Assembly (NCBI GenBank): GCA_946902875.1
Contig: OX336339.1
Location: forward strand, 24,211,349-24,275,348
Direction of reading: 5' to 3'
DNA length: 64,000 nt
Source of the DNA: Nematopogon swammerdamellus
Taxonomy: Eukaryota > Arthropoda > Insecta > Lepidoptera > Adelidae
Shown here: positions 10,053-21,000 of the stretch, piece by piece
How positions within the stretch are numbered: position 1 is the first letter of the stretch
Layout of the letters: the number at the start of each line of letters is the position of its first letter
Position numbers and translations under genes: made by a program
Notes under the pieces: model-generated
The model's input: only the letters and a program-made list of their open reading frames with translations
Databases searched by the model: none
What the model was told of the DNA's origin: nothing

Positions 10053-10367
10053 CGTCCGTCTGTCCGAGGGCTGTATCTCTTGAACCGTAATAGGTAGCCC
10101 GTTGTAATTTTCACAAAAAAATTTTTATTATGGCCGATATAACAACAAACAATAAAAATAAGAAAAGTAAAAAATTCACGGGGGTTCCCATAGAAGAAAC
10201 CAAAAAGTGTATGCGCGCGCGCCATCTGAATAGATTATGAAGCATGACATTAACTAATATGAAGCATTTTATAACACGCCATCTAGATGGCGTGAGTAGC
10301 ACTGGCCGTGACATGGCGATACGAGACCCTCGGTGCGCGAGTTCGACTCGCACTTGGCCGGTTTTTT
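9978..10367 (+). mobile_element. Helentron-like non-autonomous element (HINE/DINE type), full length
   Basis: Starts AGGGTTCCGTATC, followed by a GTACGGGACCCT partner, TTACTAAGCCTACGCC, then a GTCT microsatellite (10021-10064). It ends with a subterminal repeat GATACGAGACCCTC, the perfect hairpin GCGAGTTCGACTCGC, then ACTTGGCCGG and a T run. Subterminal inverted repeats, an internal tetranucleotide, a 3' hairpin and a T-rich end are the hallmarks of DINE-1/HINE elements, and the GGCCAAGTGCGAGTC end is very common in Lepidoptera. This is the reference copy for the other HINE entries. Confidence 0.75.
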
Positions 10368-10533
10368 TATATCACGAAGAAGGCGGGTTGGTTTTAGTTG
10401 TGAGTGTAGATGCACACACACATTGTTTTTCTCAGTATCGCTTGCTCGAAACAAACGAGCTCGAACGGCGCGGCGCGCCACACACGGGCGCTCGTGTCAA
10501 CACTACAAGTATGGCTCGCCCGCCTTTGTGAGT

Positions 10534-10717
10534 ACAGATGTTATATCTCACGAGCGCGGGTGAGCCATACTTGTAGTTGTAATGCGTATAGACCGCGCGC
10601 TCCTGTGTGTGTGTGAGTTTGCTAACGCTACCTGTACTTACGCACACAGGAGAGCGTGTCTATACGCATTACAACTACAAGTATGGCTCACCCGCGCTCG
10701 TGAGATAAAACATCTGT
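10534..10717. repeat. Long inverted repeat, ~76-bp arms
   Basis: The left arm (10534-10610, containing GAGCCATACTTGTAGTTG and ATGCGTATAGAC) is nearly the exact reverse complement of 10642-10717. The spacer is about 31 bp. Part of the arm (CTACAAGTATGGCTCGCC) recurs once more in inverted sense at 10502-10522. Could be a fold-back transposon or an unstable palindrome. Confidence 0.75.
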
Positions 10718-10734
10718 ATCTCTACGGTTTTACC

Positions 10735-11215
10735 TCTACGCTTAGGGTGCTTCTGTGCAATAGGGTGATGGTGTGTTGGTGTTGTATGAAGGTGTGTGTT
10801 TGTGTGGGACGTGATGGAGTTAGGGTTAGGGTGTGCGGGGTTGAGGTGACGGCGGGGCTCGGCCCGGTCGATTTGCCTCGATTTCATTCTCAATTGCACA
10901 CTCGCCGGAAATCAGGCGGGACTTTACATAAATGAACGCGGCGTGGCGCGCCGTTCCTCGCAGACGCGTTCGATGGGCTTAACAAATTATAAGCTGCATG
11001 TTGTATATTTTTTGAAGCGAAGCTCACGTTTGGGATGGGGGCCTAACTCAGAAAAAGTGTGAACGAAAGTTGCAATGCTCCTAATTGGCTGGGCAGCGCG
11101 TAGCGTTCTCCAGCCAATGAGGAACGTCAGTCAGACTCAGAGGACTGAGAGACTCAGATAACATACTCCGAAGAATAACAGGACAAAAGAATTTCACTTT
11201 AAGAAAGGCTGTTTT
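10735..11215. other. No gene seen
   Basis: GT-rich then GC-rich sequence (GGGTTAGGGTTAGGGTG-like words at 10820) followed by unremarkable sequence. No coding exon recognised. Confidence 0.3.
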
Positions 11216-11216
11216 T

Positions 11217-11546
11217 TTAGGTTTCCGTATCCCGTACGAGACCCTCTTACTAAGCCTACGCCGTCTGTCTGTCTGTCTGCCTGTCTGTCCTACGGCTGTA
11301 TCTTTGGAACCGTAATAGGTAGCCGGTTGAAATTTTCACAGAATATGTGTTATTATTAATATTATGGCCGATATAACAACAAATAATAAAAATAAGAAAA
11401 TGTAAAAAATTCATGGGATCCCCATAGAAGAAACTGAAAAGTTTATGCGCGCCATCTATCGAAAACAGTATAAAGCAGCGCTGTCCGCATGACATGGCGA
11501 TGCGGAACCCTCGGTGCGCGAGTTCGGATCGCACTTGGCCGGTTTT
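11217..11546 (+). mobile_element. HINE element, full length
   Basis: TTAGGTTTCCGTATCCCGTACGAGACCC start region, GTCT run at 11264-11288, body TTGAAATTTTCACAG, and the 3' end GATGCGGAACCCTC with a hairpin, CACTTGGCCGG and T run. The hairpin loop has one change relative to the reference copy. Confidence 0.7.
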
Positions 11547-11549
11547 TAA

Positions 11550-11944
11550 TAATCTCCGACAAGCCCTCAACGATCTGTAAGCTTGTGAAATATTAGGTTT
11601 CAATCGGTTCCCCCAATAAAAACAATGAATAAGCTAGTAGATGGACGGGCACTTTCCAACTAGGCGAGTTCCTGGAATACAGAGGCGCTTCTTTTGTGAC
11701 GAATAAACTTTGCAATTAAATTAGTTTAGCCGAAAAAGGTACACGCGAGTTTTTGCGACGCTGCGAGACTCCGGAAATAGACTGGGATTTTCTTCAAGAA
11801 GAGACAGCGTATGTAGCTTCATTTTTGTAATATTCTATAGTTCCTCCTGTATAAGACTACGAATCTAGGTATTTTTAACACCCAACGCAAAAGGAGACAT
11901 CACGCTAAATAGCCTTATGGCTGAGCAGTATCAAATAAAGTTAG
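11550..11944. other. No gene seen
   Basis: Low-information sequence; 11885-11935 shows a short stretch (ACGCTAAATAGCCTTATGG) that recurs in inverse at 49565-49590, so part of this is probably an old repeat. Confidence 0.3.
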
Positions 11945-11954
11945 GTACCGTTGG

Positions 11955-12228
11955 AGGCTGATCATGCTTTGGATTCCACTTAAAACTGTAGGTCCCTTCC
12001 CTTCTTACCTTACTAGGTGGTAGGGTTCAACCCGCCCGGGTTGATACCACCGCACTGAACGAAACGTCGGTCGAAACGGCTATGTAAATATTTCGTGTTT
12101 TCCGTCCAGTTCAGTGTAGCCGACATGACCGAAGGGAAACACTGACATGGCACTTAGTTCACCCGATATTATGGGCTGACATCACTGATGTTGTAGGTGA
12201 TGTAGCCAACAGTGTCAGTTTCCATAAA
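11955..12228 (+). mobile_element. Composite SINE family B, 5'-truncated
   Basis: Begins in TTGGAGGCTGATCATGC, then GTAGGTCCCTTCCCTTC, ACTAGGTGGTAGGG, GTAGCCGACATGACCG, GATGTTGTAGGTGATG and ends with TTTCCAT plus A8. The head is missing. Confidence 0.7.
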
Positions 12229-12339
12229 AAAAATAAGTATGGACGGTAGAGAATATAAGAGATCTTGTATTGCCTTAAAAAATTCTAATTAAAAAATTAA
12301 TAACCCCCATACAACAAATGAGTTTTTCAAGTTTTTTTA

Positions 12340-12500
12340 GGGTTCCGTATTCATACGGAATCCGGTCGTATGCGGGGGTTACGGATGCCATGCCAGCCTG
12401 ACAGGTGTCTATTCACGCCCCTCTTGAAGGACCCAAGACTGTACTTGGGGGGAAATATATGGGCAGGGAGAGCGCCCTCTCAAACTTTTTCGTTTGAGAC
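12340..12500 (-). pseudogene. Jockey-type LINE C-terminal fragment
   Basis: In reverse, the segment reads through the SLGSFKRGVNR.L type C-terminus (compare 27716-27780): CAGGTGTCTATTCACGCC and CTTGAAGGACCCAAGAC are the complement of that coding stretch. It is short and broken, with a HINE-like TTAGGGTTCCGTATTC at its left border (12338-12352). Confidence 0.5.
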
Positions 12501-12576
12501 TGTTTTTCATGATAAAACGATAGTTTTTTTTTTCGTGCTAATAACGGTGATCTTCGTGTTCGATTCGTAGTATCAA

Positions 12577-12578
<2 letters not shown>

Positions 12579-12632
<54 letters not shown>
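12579..12632. repeat. (GA)n microsatellite, ~27 repeats
   Basis: Uninterrupted AG dinucleotides between AAAGTG and AATATAAC. Confidence 0.95.
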
Positions 12633-12637
<5 letters not shown>

Positions 12638-12677
12638 AACAGAAGCGATAGTTTATTATCATATTATTAGTAGAGTC

Positions 12678-12819
12678 TAAGGCCCAATTGCGCCAACCCG
12701 AATTTAGAGTTAACTACCGAGTTATGGATTTAAACGCGGTTCCCACAGTCAACGGGTACTAGCTTAACGAGTTAAACTGGTTTATATCGTTAAATTCGTG
12801 TTGGTGCAAGTGGGCCTAA
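12678..12819. mobile_element. MITE with GGCCCACTTGCACCAA-type ends
   Basis: Left end TAAGGCCCAATTGCGCCAAC and right end inverse (GTTGGTGCAAGTGGGCCTAA) form ~30-bp imperfect terminal repeats; internal GTTAAC/GTTAAA motifs. Size about 142 bp. Non-coding. Confidence 0.65.
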
Positions 12820-13119
12820 GTCAGATTGGCTTTTAAACCGAGTCTACCACCAGCGAAGCCGCGAGAAAAAGCTAGTCCTAATCCTAACTATTAGGTACCT
12901 ATGTATTTAGTAAAACTGAATTTCCAGCGGTGATATTATGTGATTTAGCAGGTGACAGACATGGTGATCAGTATATATGTCTATGCAGGATCAGGTGATG
13001 ATATTAACAACAAAACAAAACAAAACAACAATCTGTTTTTGATCTCGCTCTCAAGCTGTATTTTCAATCGACTGTAGGCGGTGTTATTATGTGGATAATG
13101 ACTAAATGCTTGTAAAAAT

Positions 13120-13255
13120 TATTATGAAAAAAAAAACCCTGCGAAGTTTCTTACCGGTTCTTCTTCGTGGGTGTAATCGAATCGGATAGAACAAATTGTG
13201 ACAAATTCGAGTACAGTCATGCTGTCTAATGAATGCTTAATAAACAATATACAAT
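13120..13255 (-). repeat. LINE 3' tail fragment (type H)
   Basis: AACCCTGCGAAGTTTCTTACC and GTGGGTGTAATCGAATCGG are the inverse of the stretch at 39925-39985 (CGATTACACCCACAAAGAAG, AAACTTCGCAGGGTT). Likely the end of a non-LTR element. Confidence 0.45.
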
Positions 13256-13259
13256 ATAC

Positions 13260-14170
13260 AACAACATTGTGTTAACCACCAATGTATACCTACGTGTTCG
13301 TGAGTTGAATTTGCTTATGTATGTTATTAACTTAGGTGGTTATCCTCCAGGTAAGACATGCATAGTTAATAGGATTGCTTGGTTAGTTACTAGCTACTCG
13401 CTGTTCCAAGGATCTGTTTACTGTAGAGGAGCGGTTGCCAATTATATTGAAATTGGTACCCCTTAGCGTAGTGTTGCTATTATTCGTCCCGGTACACCGG
13501 GACTTGTAACCGCTTTAGAATCTCAGTGCCGGTCGTCCCGCCTGACCACCAAAATATCCCGGTCGGGAATCAAAAGCCACTTCGTCAGTTGTAGGTATTC
13601 GATCCTTATTCCTTGCACGTGTGCTACTTAAACTTATCAAAATATATCTGACTCAACAGTGAACAAAGAATATCTATTAAATAATAAATCAGATTTTTAT
13701 ACGACTTTCAACAAGTCTCGTGTCTTGTCTTCAAAGTTTCAGCCCGCGGCGATGGCCTCAGCACGCTCTGTTCCCCTCCCCGCCACCGCCGCCTTTTCCG
13801 CCCCCGCTTCTTCCTCTTCCGCCCCCGCTTCTTCCGCCCCCGCCCCGCTTTCGCCCTACCTACACCCTACGGCCACGCTACAAGCCCCCACCGCCGCTGA
13901 ATATGTAATGGCATTTCGTTATCTTTCAAAATTCACTGCGAATAATAAAACTCTTTCGAAGTTGCTGAAATTTCCTGTTGTTTATTTTTACATTTTCACT
14001 TTTCCCAGGTAGAGGGAAACCGTTCTGCGCTCGGAGCAGTCTTCCCTCTCTCGCACGCGCCCTCTCTACGTCTTTCGTAAAGTTAAGGAAAACATTTTGA
14101 CATATAAACTTTTGAATAGAAAGCATGCAACCCTAATAAACTGTTAATATTATTAGCAAGATAAAAAAAT
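13260..14170. other. No gene seen; short proline/alanine-rich frames
   Basis: 13740-13910 is a CCGCC/CCCCGC-rich stretch that opens in several frames, giving alanine/proline/serine-rich translations. This reflects base composition. There is no splice-supported exon or recognisable domain. Confidence 0.35.
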
Positions 14171-14173
14171 ACA

Positions 14174-14253
14174 ATTAAGTAACACACCTTAAAATTATTG
14201 CACCCAAAATGTAGGTACATTTTGGGTGCAATAATTTTAAGGTGTTACTTATA
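14174..14253. repeat. Near-perfect palindrome, ~36-bp arms
   Basis: AAGTAACACACCTTAAAATTATTGCACCCAAAATGTA is followed after GG by its inverse ending in TGTTACTT, with one 2-bp indel. Probably a tiny fold-back MITE. Confidence 0.8.
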
Positions 14254-14341
14254 TTATAACAGGTAATAAAAATAAAACCAAATCTTTACATAATAAATTA
14301 CATAGACTGCCTCTCACAATACAAGACAAATAATATCGAAG

Positions 14342-14725
14342 AAAAACCGGCCAAGTGCGAGTCGAACTCGCGCACCGAGGGTTCCGTATCGCCATGTCAT
14401 GGCCAGCGCCACTCAAGCCATCTATGGCGTGTTTATGAAATGTTTCATATTAGTTAAAATTCATGATTAGTTAAAATGCTTCATACTCTTTTAGTTTCTT
14501 TTAGTTTCTTCTATGTTAACCCCGTGAATTTTTAACTTTTTCTTATTTTTATTATTTGTTGTTATATCGGCAATAATAAATAACACATTATTCTGTGAAA
14601 ATTTCAACGAGCTACCTATTACGGTTTAAGAGATACAGCCATGATACAGCCCTCGGACAGACAGACAGACAGACAGACGGCGTGGGCTTAGTAATAGGGT
14701 CCCGTACCGGATACCCAACGCTAAC
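14342..14725 (-). mobile_element. HINE element, full length
   Basis: Minus-strand copy: CCGGCCAAGTGCGAGTC hairpin end at 14347, GAGGGTTCCGTATC subterminal repeat, GACA run at 14656-14678 and GGGTCCCGTACCGGATAC end. Intact in layout relative to the reference copy. Confidence 0.75.
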
Positions 14726-14887
14726 AAGGAATTAAGACAATATATGTGTTAATGAAATAATATTTGCTCTAAGGAATTAGTTTCAACCTTATTTATACAT
14801 GGTAATTATTTTGGCTATAAGGGTTCCAAAATCAATGAGGCAAAGGCAATGTAAACCTATTTGTTGCATTACATGCTGTTTAATTGT

Positions 14888-15155
14888 TCGTCAGATTGTA
14901 AACTGACATGGTTAGCAATATCACCTACAACATCCGTGATGTCAGCCCGTAACACCTTGGTAAACTAGGTCCCATGTCAGTGCTTCCCTTTGGTGCCGGT
15001 TACACTGAACTGGACGGAAAACACTAACTATAGGTACACATAGCCGTTTCGACCGACCTTTCTTTCAGTGTGGTGGTGCTCTCACCTAGTAAGGTAAGGT
15101 GGGAAGGGACCTACAGTTTTACATGGAATCCGAACCACGGTCAGCCTCCAACACC
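14888..15155 (-). mobile_element. Composite SINE family B, 5'-truncated
   Basis: Reverse copy of the family tail and body (AACTGACATGGTTAGCAAT, CCCATGTCAGTGCTTCCC, CACTGAACTGGACGGAAA, CTCACCTAGTAAGG, CGAACCACGGTCAGCCTCC). The head is missing past 15155. Confidence 0.7.
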
Positions 15156-15418
15156 TCAATTTTTGTTTGTTTAGTACCTAATTATACTGAATATTAAAGA
15201 AATCAATTTTTTTTTGACAGGAATATTAATGGCAACACTGTCTGTGTTACCAGTACATAACCGACTAAGCTGCATCTTCCGTTGCTAAACATATTGGGTG
15301 TGCCGCTCTGCTACGTTGAAATCTTATTCTTTCTGTTGTTTGCGAGTGCACCGGTCAAATTGCTATAAAGATAATTTTGTTTTAAATTATTCTGTAGGCA
15401 CCATCAACGAACTTCTAT

Positions 15419-15810
15419 TTAAAAAAACCGGCCAAGTGCGAGTCCGACTCGCGCACCGAGGTTTCCTCACCACAAAAAAAAATCGTTGAAAAAACACGTT
15501 TCTTGTATGTGGAACCCTATAAAATTTTCACTTTTAAATTTTTTTAAATTAAGTATATATTTGTTGTTATATCCGCCAAAATAACACACTCACGACATGA
15601 AATGAAGGGAAGCACTGACCTCGCACCTAGTTCACTCGGTGTTATGGGCTGTCATCGCGGATGTTGTATGTGATGTAGCCAAGCGTGTCGACTTCCACAA
15701 AAAAACATTTTCTGTAAAAAAAGCCATCGAACGGATGGACAGACGGACAGACAGACAGACGTTGTAGGCTTAATAATAGGCTTCCGTAAGAGGGACGGAA
15801 ACCTAAAAAA
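15419..15810 (-). mobile_element. HINE element split by a SINE tail
   Basis: 3' hairpin end (ACCGGCCAAGTGCGAGTCC) at 15427; GACA run and CCGTAAGAGGGACGGAAACC end at 15734-15810. The body is interrupted between AATAACACA (about 15596) and TTTTCTGTAAAA (15712) by a family B tail fragment. Confidence 0.65.
15597..15710 (+). mobile_element. Composite SINE family B tail inserted in a HINE
   Basis: Contains GACATGAAATGAAGGGAAGC, GATGTTGTATGTGATGTAG and ends in CTTCCACAAAAAAA, i.e. only the last ~110 bp of the SINE, as expected from 5'-truncated target-primed insertion. Confidence 0.65.
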
Positions 15811-15914
15811 GACAAAAAAACAAATCGGCTAGGTATATCTAAAAGTATTCGTTGATTTCTAAAATGTATTTGTCAATAGCAACATTTGTTTGTCAATAAT
15901 ATAATTTTTTTTAT

Positions 15915-15948
15915 AAGGAAACTGACACGGTTGGCTACATCACACAAA
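15915..15948 (-). repeat. Composite SINE family B, last ~30 bp
   Basis: AACTGACACGGTTGGCTACATCAC is the inverse of the SINE's extreme 3' end. Confidence 0.5.
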
Positions 15949-16024
15949 AAGATGTAAGTTAAAGTTCACTTAATCCTTAAGCATAATAACTATTATAACG
16001 AAGTTTTGTTTATTGCGTCCGAAC

Positions 16025-16145
16025 TGGGTGCCTGTGCTAGAAGCCGGAGCCAATTTCACCCGAGAGTAGGTGTCAGTCTGGCTTGAAGGCTGACTAGTTG
16101 TTAACGAATGGAAAGGCTATTAACCCGCGATTTAAGTTCCGTAGA
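16025..16145 (-). repeat. LINE 3' tail fragment (type T)
   Basis: GCCAATTTCACCCGAGAGTAGG and GGCTATTAACCCGCGATTT are the inverse of the 3' tail seen at 3280-3400. Confidence 0.5.
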
Positions 16146-16188
16146 TTGTAGGAGTCGAGTCCGACTTGCACTTGGCCGGTTTTTTTTT
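16133..16188 (+). mobile_element. HINE 3'-end fragment
   Basis: GAGTCGAGTCCGACTTGCACTTGGCCGG plus a T9 run: the hairpin terminus only. Confidence 0.55.
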
Positions 16189-16334
16189 AGAGTAAGTATG
16201 TATGTAGTGATATTAATTTTAGTGAGTTGTATTTTCACTCACTAAAATCATGGCGTAGGCTTAGTAACCGGCTTCCAAGATGTATATTACCAACCAACTA
16301 TGGAAATAAATAGTTATTACGAAAATAGAATGTT

Positions 16335-16650
16335 TTTAGAGTTCCTTATCCGGTCCGGGACCCTATTACTAAGCCTACGCCGTCTATCAGATAGAGAGAG
16401 ACAGATTCTGTCTGTCTGTTTGTCCGTCCGTCAGTCTGTCTGTCCGTCCGTCAGTTGTCCGAGGGCTGTATCTCTTGAACCGTAATAGGTGGCCCGTTGA
16501 ATTTTTCACAATAAAATGTGTTATTATGGCCGATATAACAACAAATAATAAAATTAAGAAGAAGTAAAAAATTCACGGGGGTTCCCATAGAAGAAACCAA
16601 AAAGTGTATGGGCGCGCGCCATCTACCGAATAGATTATGAAGCATTTTTT
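16335..16650 (+). mobile_element. HINE element, 3'-truncated
   Basis: Starts AGAGTTCCTTATCCGGTCCGGGACCC, has a mixed GTCT/GTCC repeat to 16457, then the body to GCGCGCCATCTACCGAATAG. The 3' hairpin end is missing. Confidence 0.65.
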
Positions 16651-16654
16651 TATA

Positions 16655-17010
16655 TGAAACCGTAGAGAAGATCGTCGCAATGAGCCGGGCAAGAGCGCCG
16701 CACCCCACCAGGGTCCCGTCGCGCCAGAGCAAGCGACTTGTCAGCGCTTTCCTAATTTATTATGCTAACGAGGGTACGCCCTGACACTGACGGAGATGGA
16801 TTAGTTTTATTCCTCGCAAATATTAAGCGGATGCGAAGAAAATAACGAAAAAAATATAAATGAATTACGTACAATAATTTTCGCTGTCGTCGGCTTGTAT
16901 CTCACCCGTCCGGTAATTTCTTTGGTGTGAAGAAATCTGCCTATATGCTTTCTGGAAAATCTACTGAGTTAACAGGTTTTCATCGAAGTATAAAATCGTG
17001 GATAATACGC
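16655..17010. other. No gene seen
   Basis: Includes a GC-richer segment at 16690-16745 (GCGCCGCACCCCACC). No coding or repeat identity recognised. Confidence 0.3.
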
Positions 17011-17011
17011 T

Positions 17012-17306
17012 TGTTAGGTTTTCGTACCCCGTACTAAGCCTACAAAGTAGGTATGTCTGTATGTCTGTCCGTCCATCCGTCCGTCCGTCCGATGGCTGTA
17101 TCTTTGGAACCGTAATAGCTAGCCGATTAATTTTCACAGAATGTTATGTGAATTTTTTTTTTTTGGCGGACATATTAACAGCAAATTTATACAAAACTAA
17201 AAAAGTGAAATATTAAAAGGGGTCCTCTTATAAGAAACATGTTAAAAAAAAATTGTGCGGAAACATCGGTGCGCGAGCCGACTCGTACCTACTTGGCCGG
17301 TGTTTC
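17012..17306 (+). mobile_element. HINE element, diverged
   Basis: TTAGGTTTTCGTACCCCGTAC start, GTCC/GTCT run at 17055-17090, ATTTTCACAGAATG body, and an end with CGGTGCGCGAGCCGACTCG and TTGGCCGG. Confidence 0.65.
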
Positions 17307-17419
17307 GTGCCGATGCAGAGTTTTCGTTTCAGAACTATGCTCGATTCCTCGTTGATTACTCTCCTCACCCCTTTTGTTGGGATACAACGTGCTGCGGTAT
17401 GTTATTTATGTAGGTATGT

Positions 17420-17493
17420 AGGTTGAACGAACAGACGACGGCGCGGCGGCGGCGTAGGCTTTGTAACAGGCTTCCGTACGGATACGGAACCCT
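17420..17493 (-). mobile_element. HINE 5'-end fragment
   Basis: GGCGTAGGCTTTGTAACAGG and CCGTACGGATACGGAACCCTAA match the element start on the minus strand. Confidence 0.55.
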
Positions 17494-17935
17494 AATATTT
17501 TATTCCATGACATTTGAAATAATTCGGATCGAGCACATATTTTCTGTTGATCCCTGGTTGACTTCATCATTCATGGCATGAGCCGTGGCCATGGACATAG
17601 CGCGTAATTTCGTTTATCTACAGAATAAATCATATGATAAAACTTCATTCTATATTTTTGTTTACCAAAGTGTGCTGACGCTAGACGTCTTGGATTTGAC
17701 ACTGACAGATACGCCGTCTGCGTTCCATCGCGCAGCTCACGCTCGACTATTGCTTTTGTCAAAGACTATTTGATACTGCTCTGGTTCTTTCTCTCTCTAT
17801 AGGTATGTACGAGAAAAAGATGGAACTTGAATTGCGTAATAAAGGCACAAAATGCGGTGCATACAGAAAGGAACGAACGATCGACGGACGGCTCAAAACA
17901 AAAATATCTTATAATGTTTTGATCTGAATTTCGAG

Positions 17936-18058
17936 ATGGCTGGTGAGACGGTGGAGTTGGTGTGTCGCGCATGCCTCACGGACACGGATAGTGCTGAATT
18001 CGTGTACATATTCAAGGATGGTCTTCGGGATTGTTACGAACGCTGCACTGCGCTCGAT
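17936..18058 (+). CDS. ZAD-ZnF gene exon 1 (ZAD N-terminal half)
   Basis: Encodes residues 1-41, MAGETVELVCRACL at the start, with the first ZAD cysteine pair C10/C13. The donor is GAT|GTCTGT, weaker than consensus. The alternative is reading on to a TAA 24 bases later, which would cut the ZAD in half. Phase 0 exit. Confidence 0.8.
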
Positions 18059-21000
18059 GTCTGTATCTCCACATAACCTACTTTGTAAAATTCTCTTTAT
18101 AAAAAGAAATACATTTATTTTTCAAAAAGACTACAGAAATTTTTTATATCATTGTTGTATGGGGTGAGTATTAGATTAGCGACGGTAAGATCGAATATTG
18201 CTGGTATGCTTATTGTGTAGGCCTAGCTAGATAAAAGATGAATTAAAGTGAAAGAATTGTTTGCCGGAAATGCGTAGTTTCGGAGAAAAAAATTTTTTGA
18301 AAAAAATATTTTTCATACAGATCTTACCGTCGCTAATCTAAATCCCATGTAGCATTATGTATGACATATACCTACCATTGGGAAATGTTTGTACAAATTG
18401 CTTCATTATATTTTACAGATATCGCAAGATGATCCATACCCCAAGTATCTATGTCGCACCTGCTTCTGTCTTATCAAATCTTTCAACGAGTTCCGCAATA
18501 AGTGTATTCAGTCACAAGCTACATGGAAGTCCCACGTGAGCTCGAGTGCGGCAGCTGTTGAAAAGAATGTTGTAAGTCTTGAAACTATTTAAAAAATTCT
18601 GCTTCAACACGTCCAGGGGTGATAATTTCGCAGTGAGTGTCCGACATGTGACACCAAAATCATCCAATACTATAATTTGTCAGCCTCGGTAGCTCAGTGG
18701 TGCGGTTGGTCGACTGTTAAGCAACGCTGAGCGCGATCAGTACTTGGATGGGTGACCGCTCGACCGTTGGAGGCTGACCGTGGTTCGGATTCCACGTTAA
18801 ACTTTAGGTCCCTTTCCTTCTTACCTTACTAGGTGGTAGGGTTCTCCCGCCTGGGTTGTTACCACCGCACTGAATGAAACGTCGCTCGAAACGGCTACGT
18901 AAATAGTTTATTTTTTCCGTTCAGTTCAGTGTAGCCGACATGAAATGAAGGGAAGCACTGACATGGCACCTAGTTCACCTGGTGTTGTGGGCTGACATCA
19001 CAAATGTTGTAGGTGATGCAGCCAACCGTGTCGGTTTCTATTAAAAAAAAAACTAAATCCAGAGTCGTCCACCGTTTCTGTGTTACATTACATTCAATGG
19101 TTATTTTTTAGGGTTCCGTATCCGTATGGGACCCTATTACTAAGCCTATGCGGCCTAAGCCGGTGCGGCGTCACGCGTGAGACACGATGAGACCGCGTGA
19201 TCGCTGCACGCACTCGCTATAAATAAAATAAAATCAAATCAAATATAATTTATTGCGTATTTGTAGTGGATAACATTGCCATATATAAAATATAAATAGT
19301 TTTTTTTTTTTTTTTTTTTTTAATCTTTATTTTGTTTAGGGCTTTAGCCATTCCTGGCTATGCCAGCCCCATAGTAACTATATTGATTTTTTATTGTACT
19401 TCAGCACGATTCAACGCCTGTGACTTTACAAAAAAACTTAGTATGAATTCAAACTCTCTTTATTTTGTTTAGGGCTTTAGCCATTCCTGGCTATGCCAGC
19501 CCCATAGTAACTATATTGATTTTTTATTGTACTTCAGCACGATTCAACGCCTGTGACTTTACAAAAAAACTTAGTATGAATTCAAACTCCTCCCCCTGAG
19601 CTCGCCCCAAGGCTTCATGTACTTTAAAAAACAGGTTGAGTCTGTCAGTTCTTAAGTTTCTCAATAGCTTCTGCCTCAGTTCTTGGTTCCGGGCACATTC
19701 CAACAGTACATGGAGTAGGTCCTCTTCTATCCCACATATGCTACAGTTGGGTGATTGTGCTATCTTCATAAGGTACATTGTCTTATTTGTTGGAATGTGT
19801 CCAGATCGTAGTCTCAGGCCCATTACAATTTCTGTTCTCGGTCTGTCGCTCTTGGCAAACCAGGGAATTTTTAACGGTTCACACTGCATTGTTCTGTACC
19901 ATATACCTTTCTGCACTGATCTCTCATCGAAATATTGCTTCCACATATTATAACAGTTCTTTTTTATTTCGGGTAGGTGGTCAGTGCAGAAAGTTTTACA
20001 TTGACTAATTATTGCATCAGATGTACAAGCCTTACTAGCCAGGCAGTCAGCCTCCTCGTTGCCCGCAATACCAACGTGCGATGGAATCCATTGTAGAGTT
20101 ATGCTCTTACCTTCGGTGCTCATTTTATATATATCTTTTAATATTTCGTATGAAACCGATCTTCCAAGGTTGCCCTTCGTACAGGACACGAGGTGTTGAA
20201 GTGCACTTTTTGAATCTGTGAGTATGACTGTCTTATTAGAACCGGTCGATGTGCTGTACGAAAGGGCCTCTGAAATCGCAATTAGTTCAGCAGTCATGAT
20301 AGGAACTTTTGCGGGTATGTTGATCTCCATCCCATCGTTGGTTTGCGGGTCCCAAAAGGCTGCCCCTGTCCCATTATCATTTTTTGAGCCATCTGTATAG
20401 ATTTTGTAGTGTTCACTGTACATTTCCCTAATCATAAAGTCGGCTTTTTGTTTTATTTCTATTTTTGACTCATCTTTTTTCGGTTTATCTATACCTGGTA
20501 CATGAACATGAACGTCTAGTTGGATTTTAGAGGGCCAAACCTCTAATGTAAACATCTTTTGAATAGAACAATTTTCAATTTCCCAATCACTCATGCAGCT
20601 ATGACACTTGAGTAGAATAGGAGTATTCCTCCGTCGCCAGTAGGCATAGGTACATTTATCTAAAAGCTCTTGTAACAGCTTTATCAGTGGGTTTTCTGTG
20701 CGTGACTTCATCTTCAAATAGTATTTACTGCCTAGGTATTGTCTTCGCACATGCAATGGTTGTATACATAAGTCACTCTGCATCACATGTATTGGTGTAC
20801 TTTTGATGTATCCTCCACAAATTCTCATCGCTCTATTTTGTAGAGTGTTCATCTTATTCAAGTGACTTTGCGCACAGTGACCATACAAAAAACTGCCATA
20901 ATCCATTCTGCTTCTTATTAATGTTATGTATAATCGTCTTAATTGGATAGGATGAACACCCCACGACGACCCTGCCAGAACTTTAAGAACATTCATGTAT

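Noticed and set aside
10820..10835. GTTAGGGTTAGGGTG as telomere sequence
   Set aside because: Only two TTAGGG-like units in GT-rich sequence, and TTAGGG is not the insect TTAGG repeat.
13659..14012. 117-codon Ala/Pro/Ser-rich frame
   Set aside because: Low-complexity CCGCC stretch open in several frames; flanked by AT-rich translation with no conserved content.
17943..18167. 74-codon frame overlapping ZAD exon 1
   Set aside because: It is a different frame of the same region; the ZAD cysteine frame with splice support is preferred.
18700..18770. 5S rRNA gene
   Set aside because: Only the internal 5S-like block is present, embedded in a SINE that is repeated through the window; the 5S ends are missing.
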